Below, in pieces: positions 1-12,266 of a DNA stretch of 64,000 nt. A program made the position numbers and the translations under genes. The notes beneath the pieces were generated by a model that ran no database searches, was not told the origin of the DNA, and worked only from the letters and a program-made list of their open reading frames with translations. Source of the DNA: Dendrophyllia cribrosa (taxonomy: Eukaryota; Cnidaria; Anthozoa; Scleractinia; Dendrophylliidae); the NCBI GenBank assembly GCA_024195265.1, contig JAJLRJ010000002.1, positions 53,960,800-54,024,799 of the forward strand, read 5' to 3'. Numbering within the stretch: the stretch's first letter is position 1; the number at the start of each line of letters is the position of its first letter.

Positions 1-63
1 CGTACCGTGAACCAGCCTTGCTCAGTATTTTATCAGATCGTTTCATTATTTTATAGCTGATTA

Positions 64-1004
64 CAGTCGAACCTCCCGTAAGCGACCACCCAAAATGTCA
101 AGCATAGGTGGTCGCTTACGGGAGGTGGTCGCTTACGAGAGTTCAAACCATATTGGGTCAAAATTTTGCCTTATTAGCATATGGTAACTGCAGAGACTTA
201 CCCCATGCGCCAATGCCCATCTAAACCCATATAATAACTTTTAGTAGCCACAAAAATAATTAAGCTTTCCAAAATACTTATTCAGAGTTTCATGCAGTTC
301 GCTTCTAATAAACTATTTAATACGGCGAACGGAACAAGTCTCACGATAGTTACAAATTGAATCTTTAATGTTCTCTAAACGTTAAGAGGGGAACTGAACA
401 TGAACTAATAAGGATTGGATTGCAAGCTTTAAATTTGACAGCACTTTTATATTACTGGTGATTTACATGTTAACAAGCGTATAAAAAATCACTAGTCCTA
501 GACATCAGAAGAGTCCTTACTTTTTGTGTTGGTTGGTCGTACGATCGCGCGAGGAAAATCAGGAAAGCAGGAAATCAGGAAATCAGTTCTAATTTTCTGT
601 AATTATAAGACATTTAAGGTCGTCTCTTTTAAGGTTGATAGAGTACAGTATATGTACATTTTGTTTTAATGTTTTATTCATGTGAAAAGTCAATTAAAAA
701 AAAGTGGTACTTCTGATTGAGAAATTTCCGTCTCTTATGCTACCCAGGAATGCGATGTTACAACACATCATTACCCAATTTTCGCTCTATTATCTGTCAA
801 GTGGCCGCTTACGGGAGGTTAAAAACAAAAGAAAATTTCAAACTTTTAGCTCTAAAAGTGGTCGCGGTTGCTTACGAGAGGTGCTCGCTTACAAGAGGTT
901 CCAAATATAGTGATTTGACTTGGAAACTTTTGGTATTTTGAAAAACTGGTCGCTGAGGAGAGGTGGTCGCTTACGAGAGGTGGTCGCAACCGGAGGTTCG
1001 ACTG
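64..1004. mobile_element. TA-flanked inverted-repeat transposon (MITE, about 940 bp)
   Basis: The ends are inverted copies of cagtcgaacctcc, and TA duplicates lie at 62-63 and 1005-1006. Both subterminal parts carry repeats of the motif ggtggtcgcttacg. No transposase frame is present, so it is non-autonomous. A TA target site with a cagt start suits the Tc1/mariner group. Small reading frames inside are chance frames of the repeat. Confidence 0.8.
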
Positions 1005-1009
1005 TAGAT

Positions 1010-3400
1010 CCTTTACTGCAGGATCCGGTGGCTCTATTTTCGTTACGGTGGTCTTTGAAACTACGTACAGTTACTTGTTTGAAATTACAGCCGAATATCT
1101 GCAATCTTTCTCTAACGAAAACAAATTGAGATTGTTTTTAATGCCGGTGTTTAGATGACTATCTATAAGGGTCGGGTTTTTTTTGGTTTCAAAACTGAAA
1201 CTCGCATGTTTAGTCAGTACGCATATATAGTAAGGGCGGAGTAGTTTAATGAAAGTGAATTTGAGATAAACACCAGAATTAAGTCTGCCTCAGCTAATTA
1301 GCATCATTTCAGGCTCGTTGTTCGCTGTCTTTTTGTATAAATTTTAATATCGACAGGGAATTTGACCAGCTGGGGATGTTTCATAATCAGTATGTCACAT
1401 TTGAGAAAATGAAATAAATAAAATGAATTTGACTTTCACATAAAAATCATGAATTACAATTTCGAATGTTGCCGGGGAATAAATCGGTTTGTTTTCCTAA
1501 AAAAACGAGAGTAATGTCAATGTTTTGCCGTCACAATTAGTATTAAACCCATGTACGACATGTACCACATCCTTCTTTTTACCTTTTTCTTCCGTTTTCA
1601 ATACAACACTTTATAACAGAAAGAAACACTAAAAGCATCTCGAGGGTTTTCGGTAATCCGACCGGGGCACGAACGGAAGCGAGCTTCAGTATAAAAAAAA
1701 TTCTAGTGCCTTCGCTTTTAACTTAACATCTTCCAACATGTCAGCATGCCAAGCAATGCTTTTTACAAGAAAACAATTCAGAAATTATGATACAGCCCGC
1801 AAAAAAAAAACATGAAAAAAGGATGGCGGAAGTGCCTAAAAGGAAAGGAATCGTTTAGGTGGAAAGCCGGTACAGTCCAACTCAGTCCAAAAATGGTTGA
1901 ATCTTTTTCGACGTTGCAGGTCGTTTCCATTTTAAAATAGCAAGTATGTATAACAATTAGGAAATTGGTAGATCTTGGTCCCAGAAAGGTGTTCAAAATA
2001 AAACACTTAAAAGATGACTCCAAAACAATTTCTTATCTCTAACGGAATTCCAAACTGAACACTTCTGGAAAACATACAAAAATAAAACTCCAAACAATGA
2101 CTCCAATTACTAAAGCTTCTTACGGTTACCGTGTACCTTCAGATCGAAAATTTATTGAAATTTTTTTGGGCGTCAAAATTAAGTTTACAGAATGAACTTT
2201 CATCCAAAAAAAATTATCGAAAAATAGTGAAAATTGACGGAGAAATGACGGTATAACTTTTGTGGGCGGAGTTTGTTTATGAAGCGATGTGTTTTTCTAA
2301 GCGCCGTTTTCTCAAAGTTAATTTTTCGCTTGTAGGGGACACTTAAAAGAGCTACAACTCAAAGGGAATTTGTTCGATCCTCTTCAAATTTGGACAGAAG
2401 CTATGCTAACATATAGTCAACAAACACGTGTCGGCGAATTTCTTATTTCCGAAAATTTTTTCGTCAAGAGCCATTTCCGTGCGATCACTCCAATTTTTTT
2501 TCTCCCTTTTTCGAAAATATTCTGTAACTTTTCACTGCAATTGAATATGGGAAATCGCCGACACCTTTTTTTTAGCGCTTCGTGTCCGGAAATCCGAGAA
2601 CAAATCAAATTAGCAAAATACAATAATCGCTTTGATTTATAGCGTTTTAAAGCTGATTCGGACGTTCGAATTTAGACGTCGTAAAAAATTCGACAATTCA
2701 TTTTATTACCAAATGGTTTCCATATTTAGATAGCCAGCTCTATAAGCTTTAATTTGATATCTGGGTCTAGGTATATTAAGTGTAATCTTAAGACGCTAGA
2801 GCTGTTATACTGGAGACACCCCTGAAGGTACACTGCAACCTTAACAAAACTATCAAAACAACACGTACTACCCTTTAAGTGGCACGAGACATTCACACTG
2901 GCTTCTAAGTAAACTAAGGGTACAAAGGTTATAAAGTTTCAGTCTAAATTGCTGCACTGATTCGTCAGTACGAATACCAACAAATGATTTCCTGACAAAA
3001 AGTGGCCTTAACGACAATTCTATGTCTTCCTTCTGCGAAAAAGAACTGGAGCATTTGTAGTATTCGTTCTGGACTCTTTCTGGAATAGCTTAATCGCAAG
3101 TTTGTTGCTCTGCGACATTACCTCAGAAAATTATACACTGAAAATTTTCCTTGTACTACAATTAATTACTACAATTAAGCTTGCTCATGTGTGCGTCACC
3201 TTTGCACCAGCACCTTGTTATATATTTATTAAAGGTTATTTTTGTATTTTTAATAAAAAAGTATGTAAGTAGTCTTACAACCTTTTTATCTTTTTTTGTG
3301 TGTGTGTGTTTGTGTACGGTTGAATGGCCAAACAATGCTTTTTACAAGTAACTGCAGTCCTCCCAAAAGCATTTCAAAACAATAGTTTTGATAGTAGACT
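1010..3400. other. Intergenic stretch without recognised gene
   Basis: AT-rich sequence with only short overlapping frames and no recognisable protein. A short (TG)n run lies near 3297-3316. I see no convincing splice-linked exon series. Confidence 0.5.
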
Positions 3401-3409
3401 ATTGATAGT

Positions 3410-3871
3410 AGACTCAATTTTAACAAACACATCAATAGCGTATGCAAGAAAGCAAGTCAGAGGATCAGCGTGCTGGTGCGGTTAAGGAATCTGATACCTA
3501 CCATGTCTAAGTTACAACTCTATAAATCGGCAATTCTTCCCCACCTCACTTATTGCCATTTAGTATGGCACTTTTGCAGGGCCTCAGACACTCGTAGATT
3601 AGAGAGGCTACAAGAACATGGTTTGCGGGCTGTCTTTAAGGACACACATCTTAATTACCAACAGCTTTTAGATAAAGCAAATTTACCTTCTTTGTGCAAC
3701 AGACGGCTCCAAGATTTATGTATCCTAATGTACGAAGTGAAACATAACTTATGTCCGAGACCGATTTGTAATCTATTCCATCCTAGTAATCATACTTATC
3801 TGCTAAGACAAACTGACTTTGCGCTTCCCAGACGGAAAACAAAATGTAATAGATGGATCCAAATGGAGTAG
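3410..3871 (+). pseudogene. LINE reverse-transcriptase C-terminal remnant
   Basis: The frame reads through a segment typical of the end of non-LTR reverse transcriptases: NKHINSVCKKASQRISVLVR, then LYKSAILPHLTYCHLVWHFC, then ERLQEHGLRAVFKD and NRRLQDLCILMYEVKH. Known LINE proteins carry this layout just after the polymerase core (thumb region). Homology seems to begin before the first ATG, near 3410. It stops at 3869-3871, where the expected downstream residues appear only after a shift of frame. The palm motifs, endonuclease and 5' part are absent, so this is a 5'-truncated dead copy. Confidence 0.75.
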
Positions 3872-3889
3872 AAACACAGTTTACAAATA

Positions 3890-6100
3890 GAAACACCAAA
3901 AAGTTTTTCATTAACTTTATTCAGCGATTTTGATTTTATATATTGCTTACAATGTTCGGTTCGAAATTCCATACAATGTTTTATATTTTCAAAATATTAT
4001 GAATATGCAAACATAATGCTTGGGTCTCCTGTGTTTATGCACGATAACACATGCGAAACGCCAAACATAATGTCTTGTTCCTTGGAGTTTTGGCACTTGG
4101 TTTCGACTCTTTTAAAAGCTGTCCAACAACTGTTTCATTGCTTTCCAAAAGTGTGCATTTAAATGTAAAATCATGCCCAGTTAATTAATAAGCAGATTGA
4201 AAAACATTTATCACACGTGTTTAAACGGTTTTCAACTCGGACCCCATTATAACAATGTAGTCTGGAAGGTACGCGTAAGAAAGGAGAAGGGAATGGAAGA
4301 CTCACGGACATAAACGAGAGCGAAGAAGAGTGTGGTAGAGCTCTATTCTTTTCTTCGCTTTTACGTTTATCTGGCGAGGGTAAAATTCGTGTCAAATTGG
4401 ACAGAATTATTATTTTTTTTGTCAGTCGTTTAAGATTAATTTAACTCGTCGCTGATTGGTTACTCCTACTTGTTTCCAGACTGTCAGAGCTAACGACACA
4501 ACAGCTTAAATTGGCTGGACCAAAACGTTTCGCCGCATGAAACAGCGGAAAGCCTAAACAAATATCAGTAACTAACAAAATGGCGGACGTTGATCGAGAT
4601 TGCGACTTTCTGGCTCTTTTAGAAAACTATAAACGTTGTTGATTACGTGTTAGAGTTTGGAGGAAATTTGGACGACTTCTAAAAATCGTAGTTTCTATTT
4701 TCTTTACTAAGAGGGTCTCAATGGGGTGGTCGCTTTTACGGTTAACGGTTAAAGTTTTGGCTTTTTTACAGCTAACGGTTAATTTCTTCCCGTTACGGTT
4801 AACAGGAATCTTAAAAAATTATTCCCATTGTTTTAAAAAGTTGTTATTTTAGAAAGACAAGAAATTAATTTTCGTTGTTGTAAAACACATCTGAAGTCTT
4901 AGGACATTTCTGGGATGAGCAAAAAACTGACAGGAGATGGCAAATGACAAATCGTGGTTAGAACTTTTTTACGGTTAAATAACATTTTTTTACGCCTAAC
5001 AATTAAAGTGTTCAATCTCTACCGCGGCTAACTAACAATGCTTCAGTAGGTACTTATAGTTTACGATTTTCCTTTTGATCCATAAAAATAATAAAATATT
5101 TCCAGTGGATAATAAAACAGAATTTTCTTCAATAAACGCTGCCAAGAACTTATCAACTATTCAGACTATTTGGAACTACGAGGATCGTACGTAAGCACCA
5201 TGCCGCCACGTCACGAAACTCTTAAACCACGACCACAGAACAACTCGGACCGAACTCCATTTGTCATCACGATCACCTTTAATCCAGGTTTTTCTAACGC
5301 TTCTTCTATTCAGGGTACGAAAGTATTCTACAATCATCCGCTCGCTGCAAGCAAACATATTCCTGTCCACCCGTTTTAGCTTACAAACGAAGCCCTAACC
5401 AACGGGATGGATCTCTTAGTAAGAACCAAGTTGCGTGATCGCACCAAACTTCAAGAAAAAAACACCCTCTGGCATTTGTAAATGTAATCCGATCCACGCT
5501 GCCTCACCTGCCCGTTCATACAAGAAGGTCAAAATAAATACACTTTTTCTGCTACAAAGGAAGAACGACATATCAGTGACACTTTAAGTAACAATGCGCG
5601 TAAGAAGTAGGCAATGCTCTATTGTTCCGCGGCATTTTGCTTTTCCCACATAAGTTCGTTTAGGTTTTTTTACTGAGAATGCATCAACCTATGGACAACA
5701 TGTTTTTTAAATAAAATGTACTGGAACTTTATTTTAAAGTGATGTTTCTTTTGTGCTACAAGATTTCATCCAATCGTGAGACTCCAAAACAATGGCCAAG
5801 AAAGGCTTCTAATTTGACATGTTTCCCACATAGAATTTTGCTTTCATTAAAACTCAGAACAGTTTTCACTAAAAGGGAATCAATTAGTAAACTAGAGAGA
5901 AATAAATGTACTACCTGGTTAAGTTATTGTACATTTTCACGTTTTAGCCAATGAGGTGGACGGTTTCAACAATATCACAATTAACACCTTTCTGCATTCC
6001 CTGCCGTTAGGTTGCCTACTTCTTACTTGGACCATTACTTAAATTGTAAATCTTAGAACTTACATGTAATTTACTTAATTGAATGTAAGTAATGCGCTCA
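3890..6100. other. Intergenic stretch without recognised gene
   Basis: No supported exon. A short frame starts ATGGCGGACGTTGATCG near 4580 after a YY1-like context and stops after 20 codons. It may be a decayed gene start, but it has no partner exon that I can see. Confidence 0.4.
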
Positions 6101-6107
6101 ACAGTAC

Positions 6108-6345
6108 ATTGACTACATTGGGGAAACCCGATGAACGCCATCTAAATGAACGTTTTGGGGAATATCGCCGCTCCATCCTCAATAACCACCATCTCACCAT
6201 CTGATCAACCCTACTCCTATTTTAATATATTTTAAGGTGATTCCTTAGTATTGCATTGTGCATCACTACTGCGTTATTATATCCAACCGTCACTTCTGAA
6301 GATGTATGTTGTAGCATATACGAAACGTCAAGTCACTAATCAAAG
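6108..6345 (+). pseudogene. Decayed Penelope-like element 3' fragment (GIY-YIG end plus ribozyme-like core)
   Basis: Around 6113-6205 the words YIGETR, then after frame breaks ERFGEYRRSILNN, match the GIY-YIG endonuclease region at the end of Penelope-like polyproteins. Several stops and shifts interrupt it. About 90 bases downstream a CTGAAGA...GAAA hammerhead-like core occurs (6296-6325). That order, GIY-YIG then hammerhead motif, is what Penelope elements show. The reverse-transcriptase part is missing. Confidence 0.6.
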
Positions 6346-6665
6346 TTTTTTACAACATGCGTTGTTTAATTTTGTCGTGTTTATAACCGCAGTGTGTATT
6401 TTATTTCTGTTAAAGTTGAAATGGCCGAAGAATAAGAGTTTTTACATTCACTTCGACTTAACGCAGACATTTACTTCGACCTCACGAACGCGTACGCGTT
6501 TTCACGTCGATTCCATGTTCTGTATTTAGTTTCACTTGTTCAGAAAAAAAGCTGGATAAAAACAAGATAATCAGTGAATTGAACAGTTTCTCGACCTTTT
6601 CCCATATCATTCTGTAACATTGTATTAAATGCAATTCAATAAAATATTTTCAACGACTTTGGCTT

Positions 6666-6832
6666 GGGTAGCAGTCATTTTTCGAGGCAATAAGGCCTGG
6701 AATGCGTCGTAGGGGACTGATAAACAATTTCAATATTTTGGAAAAATTAATTATATGCTTAAAACTGGTCACATATACAGCATCTTGTTCCTCTCGCCTG
6801 CCTTTCTTGCTCTCTAAAATGACTGCTACCAG
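6666..6832. repeat. Short inverted-repeat element (MITE-like)
   Basis: Terminal inverted repeats ggtagcagtcatttt and aaaatgactgctacc enclose about 170 bases. Both flanks contain aggcct-type sequence. No coding frame. The target duplication is not clear. Confidence 0.5.
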
Positions 6833-7059
6833 GCCTCATTAGCCTTCTTTTATTTTGTTTTAGACTCGCTGCGAGCGAGTAGAAAGAGAAAATTATTATT
6901 GTTTTAAGCTGAGCCTTAAAACAACTATTAAGCTATGATACACGCGGGTTCAACATTTGTTGATCAGCGCGTAGGTGTTGCGACTGCTGTTTAACAAATG
7001 TTGAATAGTTTTATTATCACGCCGTGTTGAATGTTGAAATAGGCTCTCATGACGTAGCA

Positions 7060-9265
7060 TTCGCTCTTGTTACTGCCTCTCATTCAACATTCGCTCTCGT
7101 CAAGCTCTGTACTCTTATTACTTCACAAGTGCACAGTCTTATGAAATCTAGTGCGCTTTAATGCATCCATCCATCTTTTTCGCTATTGTTAACCCTCGTA
7201 AGTTGTCTACATTTAATTAGTGAAGATTCGTTCTCTTCTTTCCTCGTCATGCGCTTTCTTAAACCCTTTTTAGCTGTTTTTGAATCTCAGGCGTTCTCGT
7301 CAACATTCGTTCGCTCTCATTATTTGTCATTCGCATTTTTTTAAACCTCGCACGATGCATGATGTCAAGCATTTCTCCGCTGTCTCTGATTTCTGCACTT
7401 GAGTTTGACGCAGTCGTTAGCTATCATGCACTGTCATTATTTCTTATCCCCTCTCGGCAATTGTCATATTCTATCGTCAACTCTCATCCCCTCTCGTAAA
7501 TTTTCTTATGAATTTGTCAACTCTTACGGGTTCTCGGCAATTTTTTTATGCTTTTGTCATCTCTTACGCGATTTCCTCCACTTTAAGACTTGTCAGTCAA
7601 CCTTCGTTCGCTGTTGTCAACTGTAATTCACACTACTCTTCCTTTTTTATTCGTTCTCGTCAACTCTCATGCACCTTCGGACACTGTCGTCAACTATCAT
7701 GCGCTCTCGTTTCTCATTACTTTCATCAACCTTCGGACACTGTCGTCAACTATCATGCGCTCTCGTTTCTCATTGCTTTCATCAACCTTCGGACACTGTC
7801 GTCAACTATCATGCGCTCTCATCCGCTGTCATCAACATTCGGATACTGTCCTCAACTATCACGCGCTTTCATTCGTTCTCATCAACCTTCTTACACTGTT
7901 GTTAACTATTGTGCGTTTTCGTCGTCTCTTATTCGCTCTCGTCACTCCTTTTACACTGTCGTCAACTGTAATGCGCTTTCGCCATCTCTCACTGATTTGC
8001 TCTCATCAACCTTCGGACACTGTCGTCAACTATCATGGGCTCTCGTAATTTCTAATTCGCTCTATCCTATATCGGCTCTCGTCAATCTGTTACTCTTTCT
8101 TTCCCCAGGGCGCTTTCATCAAGTATTATGCAATCTCGCCAACCCTCATACGCTGTCCTTTAAATTCGCATGCACTCTTTTTATCTCTCACTTCACGGTT
8201 GTCTCTTCAAGTTCTCGTAATTTCTTATGCCTTTCAAACGCTCTCATCAATCGTATGTGCTCTTCAACCGTAGTATGTCTTCATCAACTCTCGTACCCTC
8301 CCCAATCCTCGTGCGCTGTCTTCAATTTACAAACACATGTTTTTTCGTGCACTCATCTGGCTTGCGCTCTCGTTGATACGCACACACTATTAGAAACTCC
8401 CATGTGCTCTTGTATCTTCGTACACCAACTCGACTCTCGGCGGCTTTTGTCAGTCAGTTCATACGATATAATCGGCAGTAATAATGCGCTCCCATCATCA
8501 AATATGGCCACTCGTCAACCTTCGTACGTTCTCGTCAACTCTTCCGCGCTCTCGTCGGCCCTCGTAGGCTCTTGTAAACTCTCATGCCCTCCTTGGTACG
8601 CTGTCGTAGACTTTCTAGCCTTCTCGTCAAACTTCATTCGTCAGCCTATTGCACTGGCCATAAATATCGCACGCTCGCATCAACTACCGCGCGTCCTTGT
8701 GAACTCCCATATACTCTAATCAATTACCACTTCCTTTTGTCGACCTTCGTGCGCTCTTATATATCAATCTCACATCACTAATAAAACCACCTTTTTATGG
8801 CGTCGTCAACACCAATGCAGGATCATTCGATCTCGTTAACTCTCGTGCGCTATTGATTATCAACTCTTTCTCAGTATACCAACAACGTTAAGCGCTCCTA
8901 AGTATAGCAACGTTCGTGTGGTATCACAAACTTTTATATACGCTAATCAACTTTTCGTTCTAGTTAATTTTTATGTCCTCATATCAACTCTGCTAACCTC
9001 ACGTCAATTCTCACGCAGCATCATTCGCTCTCGTTAATCACTGTACTTTCATTATCTTTCAAGTGTTTCAATCGATATCGATGGCTTACTCGTCAACTCT
9101 AGTGTGATGTCGTAAACGCTCATACAGCATGCAGCTATATTCTTGCGCTCCATATTCATAACCTCCGATGAACGTCAATTAACTTTCATGCGCTCTTATT
9201 CAATCACGTGCGCTTTCATCCGTCTCAGTTTATTGCTCTTGGTAGCCCTCATAAACAGTCGTCAA
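7060..9265. repeat. 2.2-kb degenerate minisatellite, ctctcgtcaac motif
   Basis: The phrases gctctcgtcaact and ctatcatgcgctctc recur dozens of times with drift. The core at about 7665-7870 has near-exact units of about 55 bases containing ttcggacactgtcgtcaac. A 403-codon frame runs through it (7508-8719) only because the repeat lacks stops in that frame. Other frames are open over parts too, and composition is Ser/Leu/His/Arg-rich without a fold signature. I treat it as non-coding tandem repeat. Confidence 0.75.
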
Positions 9266-9273
9266 CGCCAATA

Positions 9274-9425
9274 GAGCGTTTTCACTCACGTGACCTTCAG
9301 TCCCGTGGGACTCAAATGACAAAGGCCATGGCAGCCATGTTGGTGTTCCTAACAAAAGAAGTTAATTAAAATTCTTTTGTACGGGAACACCAATATGGCG
9401 GCTATGACGTCAAGTGAAAACGCTC
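9274..9425. mobile_element. TA-flanked MITE, gagcgttttcact family
   Basis: Inverted ends gagcgttttcact and aagtgaaaacgctc, with TA at 9272-9273 and 9426-9427. An internal inverted pair brings ggtgttcc and ggaacacc together. Same end type as the longer element at 53745-54300. Confidence 0.7.
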
Positions 9426-9769
9426 TATACATTATATTCATGCGGTCGTCAGTTATCATAACTATGTATCAGTCAATTCCAGCAGTGTCCCCCCGGGACG
9501 ACCCCTGGGCATTATGCCTCATGACTGGGACAAAAATGCAAATGTCCCGGGGGTATAATAAAAAGAAGCGGAAAATTATTTGAATCTAGATTTATTCAAA
9601 AATTATTTGAAGACAAATAAAGTCAACAGAGAAGGGTTTTCCTTCAGTTAGCTTTTGCTGATCGGTTAGAGCAAGTTCGCAACAAATGTTTCGTCAGAAA
9701 TGATACCAGGATTCTTTGAGGTCGAAAACACCAGGCTCGGGAAGCCGGTCCCTCCACCCTTAAACCCCT

Positions 9770-9935
9770 GTAAAAGAAAGAACGAAATACGCGCAGCCGA
9801 CGCCAAGCGCGGGAAAATGCGTGCGAGTAATTTATGATGGTTCATGGTTTTGGTTTTACTTCTGATTAGTTGAGAAATTGGCGCGAGAGTTTTTTTTAGC
9901 CAATCATAAAGCGTAGCAATGCAAAACCAAAGCGC
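9770..9935. repeat. Dispersed repeat fragment, shared with the right edge of the window
   Basis: The phrases ttggttttacttctgatta, aattggcgcgagag and caatcataaagcgtagcaat recur in the opposite orientation at about 63750-63890. Part of a coral-type dispersed repeat. Confidence 0.5.
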
Positions 9936-11355
9936 AAGGATTACCTGGGGTTGGGGTACCCGTGACAGTATTGCGAACGTTTTCGCGGTTATGAATTTAG
10001 TTATGGCAAAGTTCGCCAAAGTTGCAGTTATAGGAATGAGTTTTAATTAACGCTGAGAGTTGCAAATGTCGCACACCGATTGCAACAGGATGTCAACAGT
10101 TAATTACACGATTAGCATTACCCCTTTAACTCCCGAGATTGCCAAATATCAAATTAAACAAAAATCACAAATTTCGTTTTGTAAAATATTAAAAAACAAA
10201 TGGTACGATGCAAACGTTCTGCTGAAGAGGTTTTGGGGAGCTTAAGCAACGACGACGGCAACGCCAAGGAAAACGTCACTTGAAAAAAGGATTCGCGCTT
10301 TTTTAAACTACTTTGCAGTTGTTCCAATTTGTTTAGTTTGTCTAATGTGTCTGGATTGTCCAGAGCTGAATTTGTACGGATGGCTTTTAAGTTAAAATAG
10401 AAAAAGTAAAATTAACTGCCGTGCGCGGGTTCACGTTCTTCACAAAACCTATAATTTGAACATTTGACGTTGTTGTTTTGCAGGGAACGGCAAAGAAATG
10501 TACCAAAATGTAAAACGCACGTGCAAAGGCATTGTCTTCACTCGGCTAAAGAGACTTTTTTGGATTGCAGCGATTTTTTTGAGTAGTACTGTAGCTCGTC
10601 CAGACCTCAATTTTTATTGGCCCCGTAGTACTGTAGATTCTATTGTGTTTAGGTCTAGGGCTATTGTTTGTGTTGTTTAACCTATTGTTTCGTTAACCAA
10701 TCACTGAGCTTGTTTGGAAAGGTACAGCCTCTCCCATTTTTTTACAGGTCAAAGATAATTAAAAAAAAAATGCGTACACCAAATTTTACGCCAGGATAAC
10801 CAAACCCTTTTGAGATATGGACAAGCAAAGTTTCGTTTCTAAGACTGTTTTCGCGGTAAAAATGCGAATACCATACTGCGTTAAATGCAGTTGCGTCCTG
10901 CTGCGGATCTCCACAAGGATGGCCTTAAGTGCAGGTTATTACATTGACATCCCATAAAAATTTAGCACCGATAAAATTGACAATTACTTAACTTCTGTCG
11001 GTTTTTATCCATTATATTTTTTCATATTAGTACTTAATTTTTTAACTCGATCACCTCGATGTCCAACTCGACGTTTCAGGATTCCCTATTAATCGACATT
11101 TCGAAACGCTTTGTTTCATGATATTATAGCGAAATAAGTGAATCATCTTTACTATAAAAGAATTATTAACCTTACGTTCTCTCGCATTAACGAGATGGGT
11201 TTAAGAGCCCTTTGATTTGCTCATCAACGTTGCCATAATAAAATTGGTCGTCCTCCATGTTGGCTTCATCAATGTATTCGTCTTTCATGTTGTCGTCATC
11301 GATGATTTCGTCTTCCATATTGTCGTCATCATTGTAATCGTCGTCAATGTATTCG

Positions 11356-11540
11356 TCATCCTCTGTGCCCACTGTTCCTCTGTGCCTACCATTCCTCTAC
11401 TTCCACTGTTTCTCTGTGCCCTCTGTTCCCAGTTCCTCTGTGCCCACCGTTCCTCTGTGCCCAAAGTTTCTCTGTGCCCACTGCCCACTGTGCCCACTGT
11501 TCCTCTTTGCCCACCGTTCCTCTGTGCCCATACTCCTTTA
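11356..11540. repeat. Short minisatellite, tctgtgcccactgttcc units
   Basis: About ten imperfect copies of a 12-17-base unit built on ctctgtgccc. Frames across it (Cys/Pro/Leu-rich on one strand, Gly/Thr/Glu-rich on the other) are products of the repeat. Confidence 0.7.
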
Positions 11541-11567
11541 CTATTTGTAATGATTAACTATTTCAAG

Positions 11568-11676
11568 GATAAGGTTGCTTTAAACGTTTTATTATTCAGT
11601 TGTATGTAGTAGTCCACGGCTCACTGGAAGAGCATTTTTAAATGAAATTGATCCCGTGTTTTTTAAATGAAGATGA
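11568..11676. repeat. Dispersed repeat with gat-rich tail, copy 1
   Basis: Matches 33181-33289 closely (agtagtccacggctcactgg, then gatcccgtg, then a gatgatgat tail). A short tail with simple repeats suggests the 3' end of a retroposon. Confidence 0.55.
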
Positions 11677-12222
11677 TGATGAGTTCCCGGTATATGAGAA
11701 CTGAAGCAACCCGAAATTGAGGATAGACAGAGCATTTTTTTACATGGTACAATTGGCCATGTATTCACTGAGGGATGGTTCTGTCCAGTGTCGCTCTATC
11801 CTGTCTATTTCAAATTCTTTGCCTATTACTCATGGTCACGCGCCGCTGTGACGTGGTTCAATTGGCAAACGTTTGAATTCGAGCTCACATCTGTTGCCAT
11901 CACCACGTGCGATTTGGTAGGGAATTGGCGTTTGCGCTTCGCGCTAGAAGTTTTTCTATCTTTTTGCTGCTACACCGTGCTGACGAGACTTAACCAGGTC
12001 GAAACAGCTGTCCACGGTTGCATTTTGGCTTTCAGTTTGGGCTCTATCATGTCGTTGTCGCGTTAAATGTTCTACTTAGTATCAGTCTTGCTCATATACA
12101 GCCTGCAGGCACATGGGAGCGACAAAATATGACTCGAGCATGACAGGATTCTTGCCCGTTTCTGCGGGGAGTCTGGGTCAAGTCTTGTCGATCTTCCCAG
12201 CGAGCTTTGCACGATAAAAATC

Positions 12223-12249
12223 AAAATGGCGGCTATGTTGGGTTCATGA
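12223..12249 (+). promoter_or_regulatory. YY1-like core-promoter motif and possible upstream ORF of TIMM21
   Basis: aaaatggcggc at 12223-12233 matches the YY1 initiator-type element common near starts of mitochondrial and housekeeping genes. It lies 34 bases before the TIMM21 start codon. The ATG in the motif opens a seven-codon frame ending at 12249, which would be an upstream ORF if the transcript begins before it. The transcript start is not known. Confidence 0.45.
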
Positions 12250-12266
12250 AATATCAATCGTAGAAG

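Larger units (their letters stand above)
10243..12200. other. Intergenic stretch: repeat fragments upstream of TIMM21
   Basis: Contains a dispersed repeat (10243-10540, gacggcaacgccaagg type), a Asp/Glu-coding gat/gtc-rich run (11215-11360) and a short minisatellite listed separately. No recognised gene. Confidence 0.4.

Noticed and set aside
7508..8719. 403-codon open frame on the + strand
   Set aside because: It lies wholly in the degenerate minisatellite. Parallel frames are open too, and the composition follows the repeat unit.
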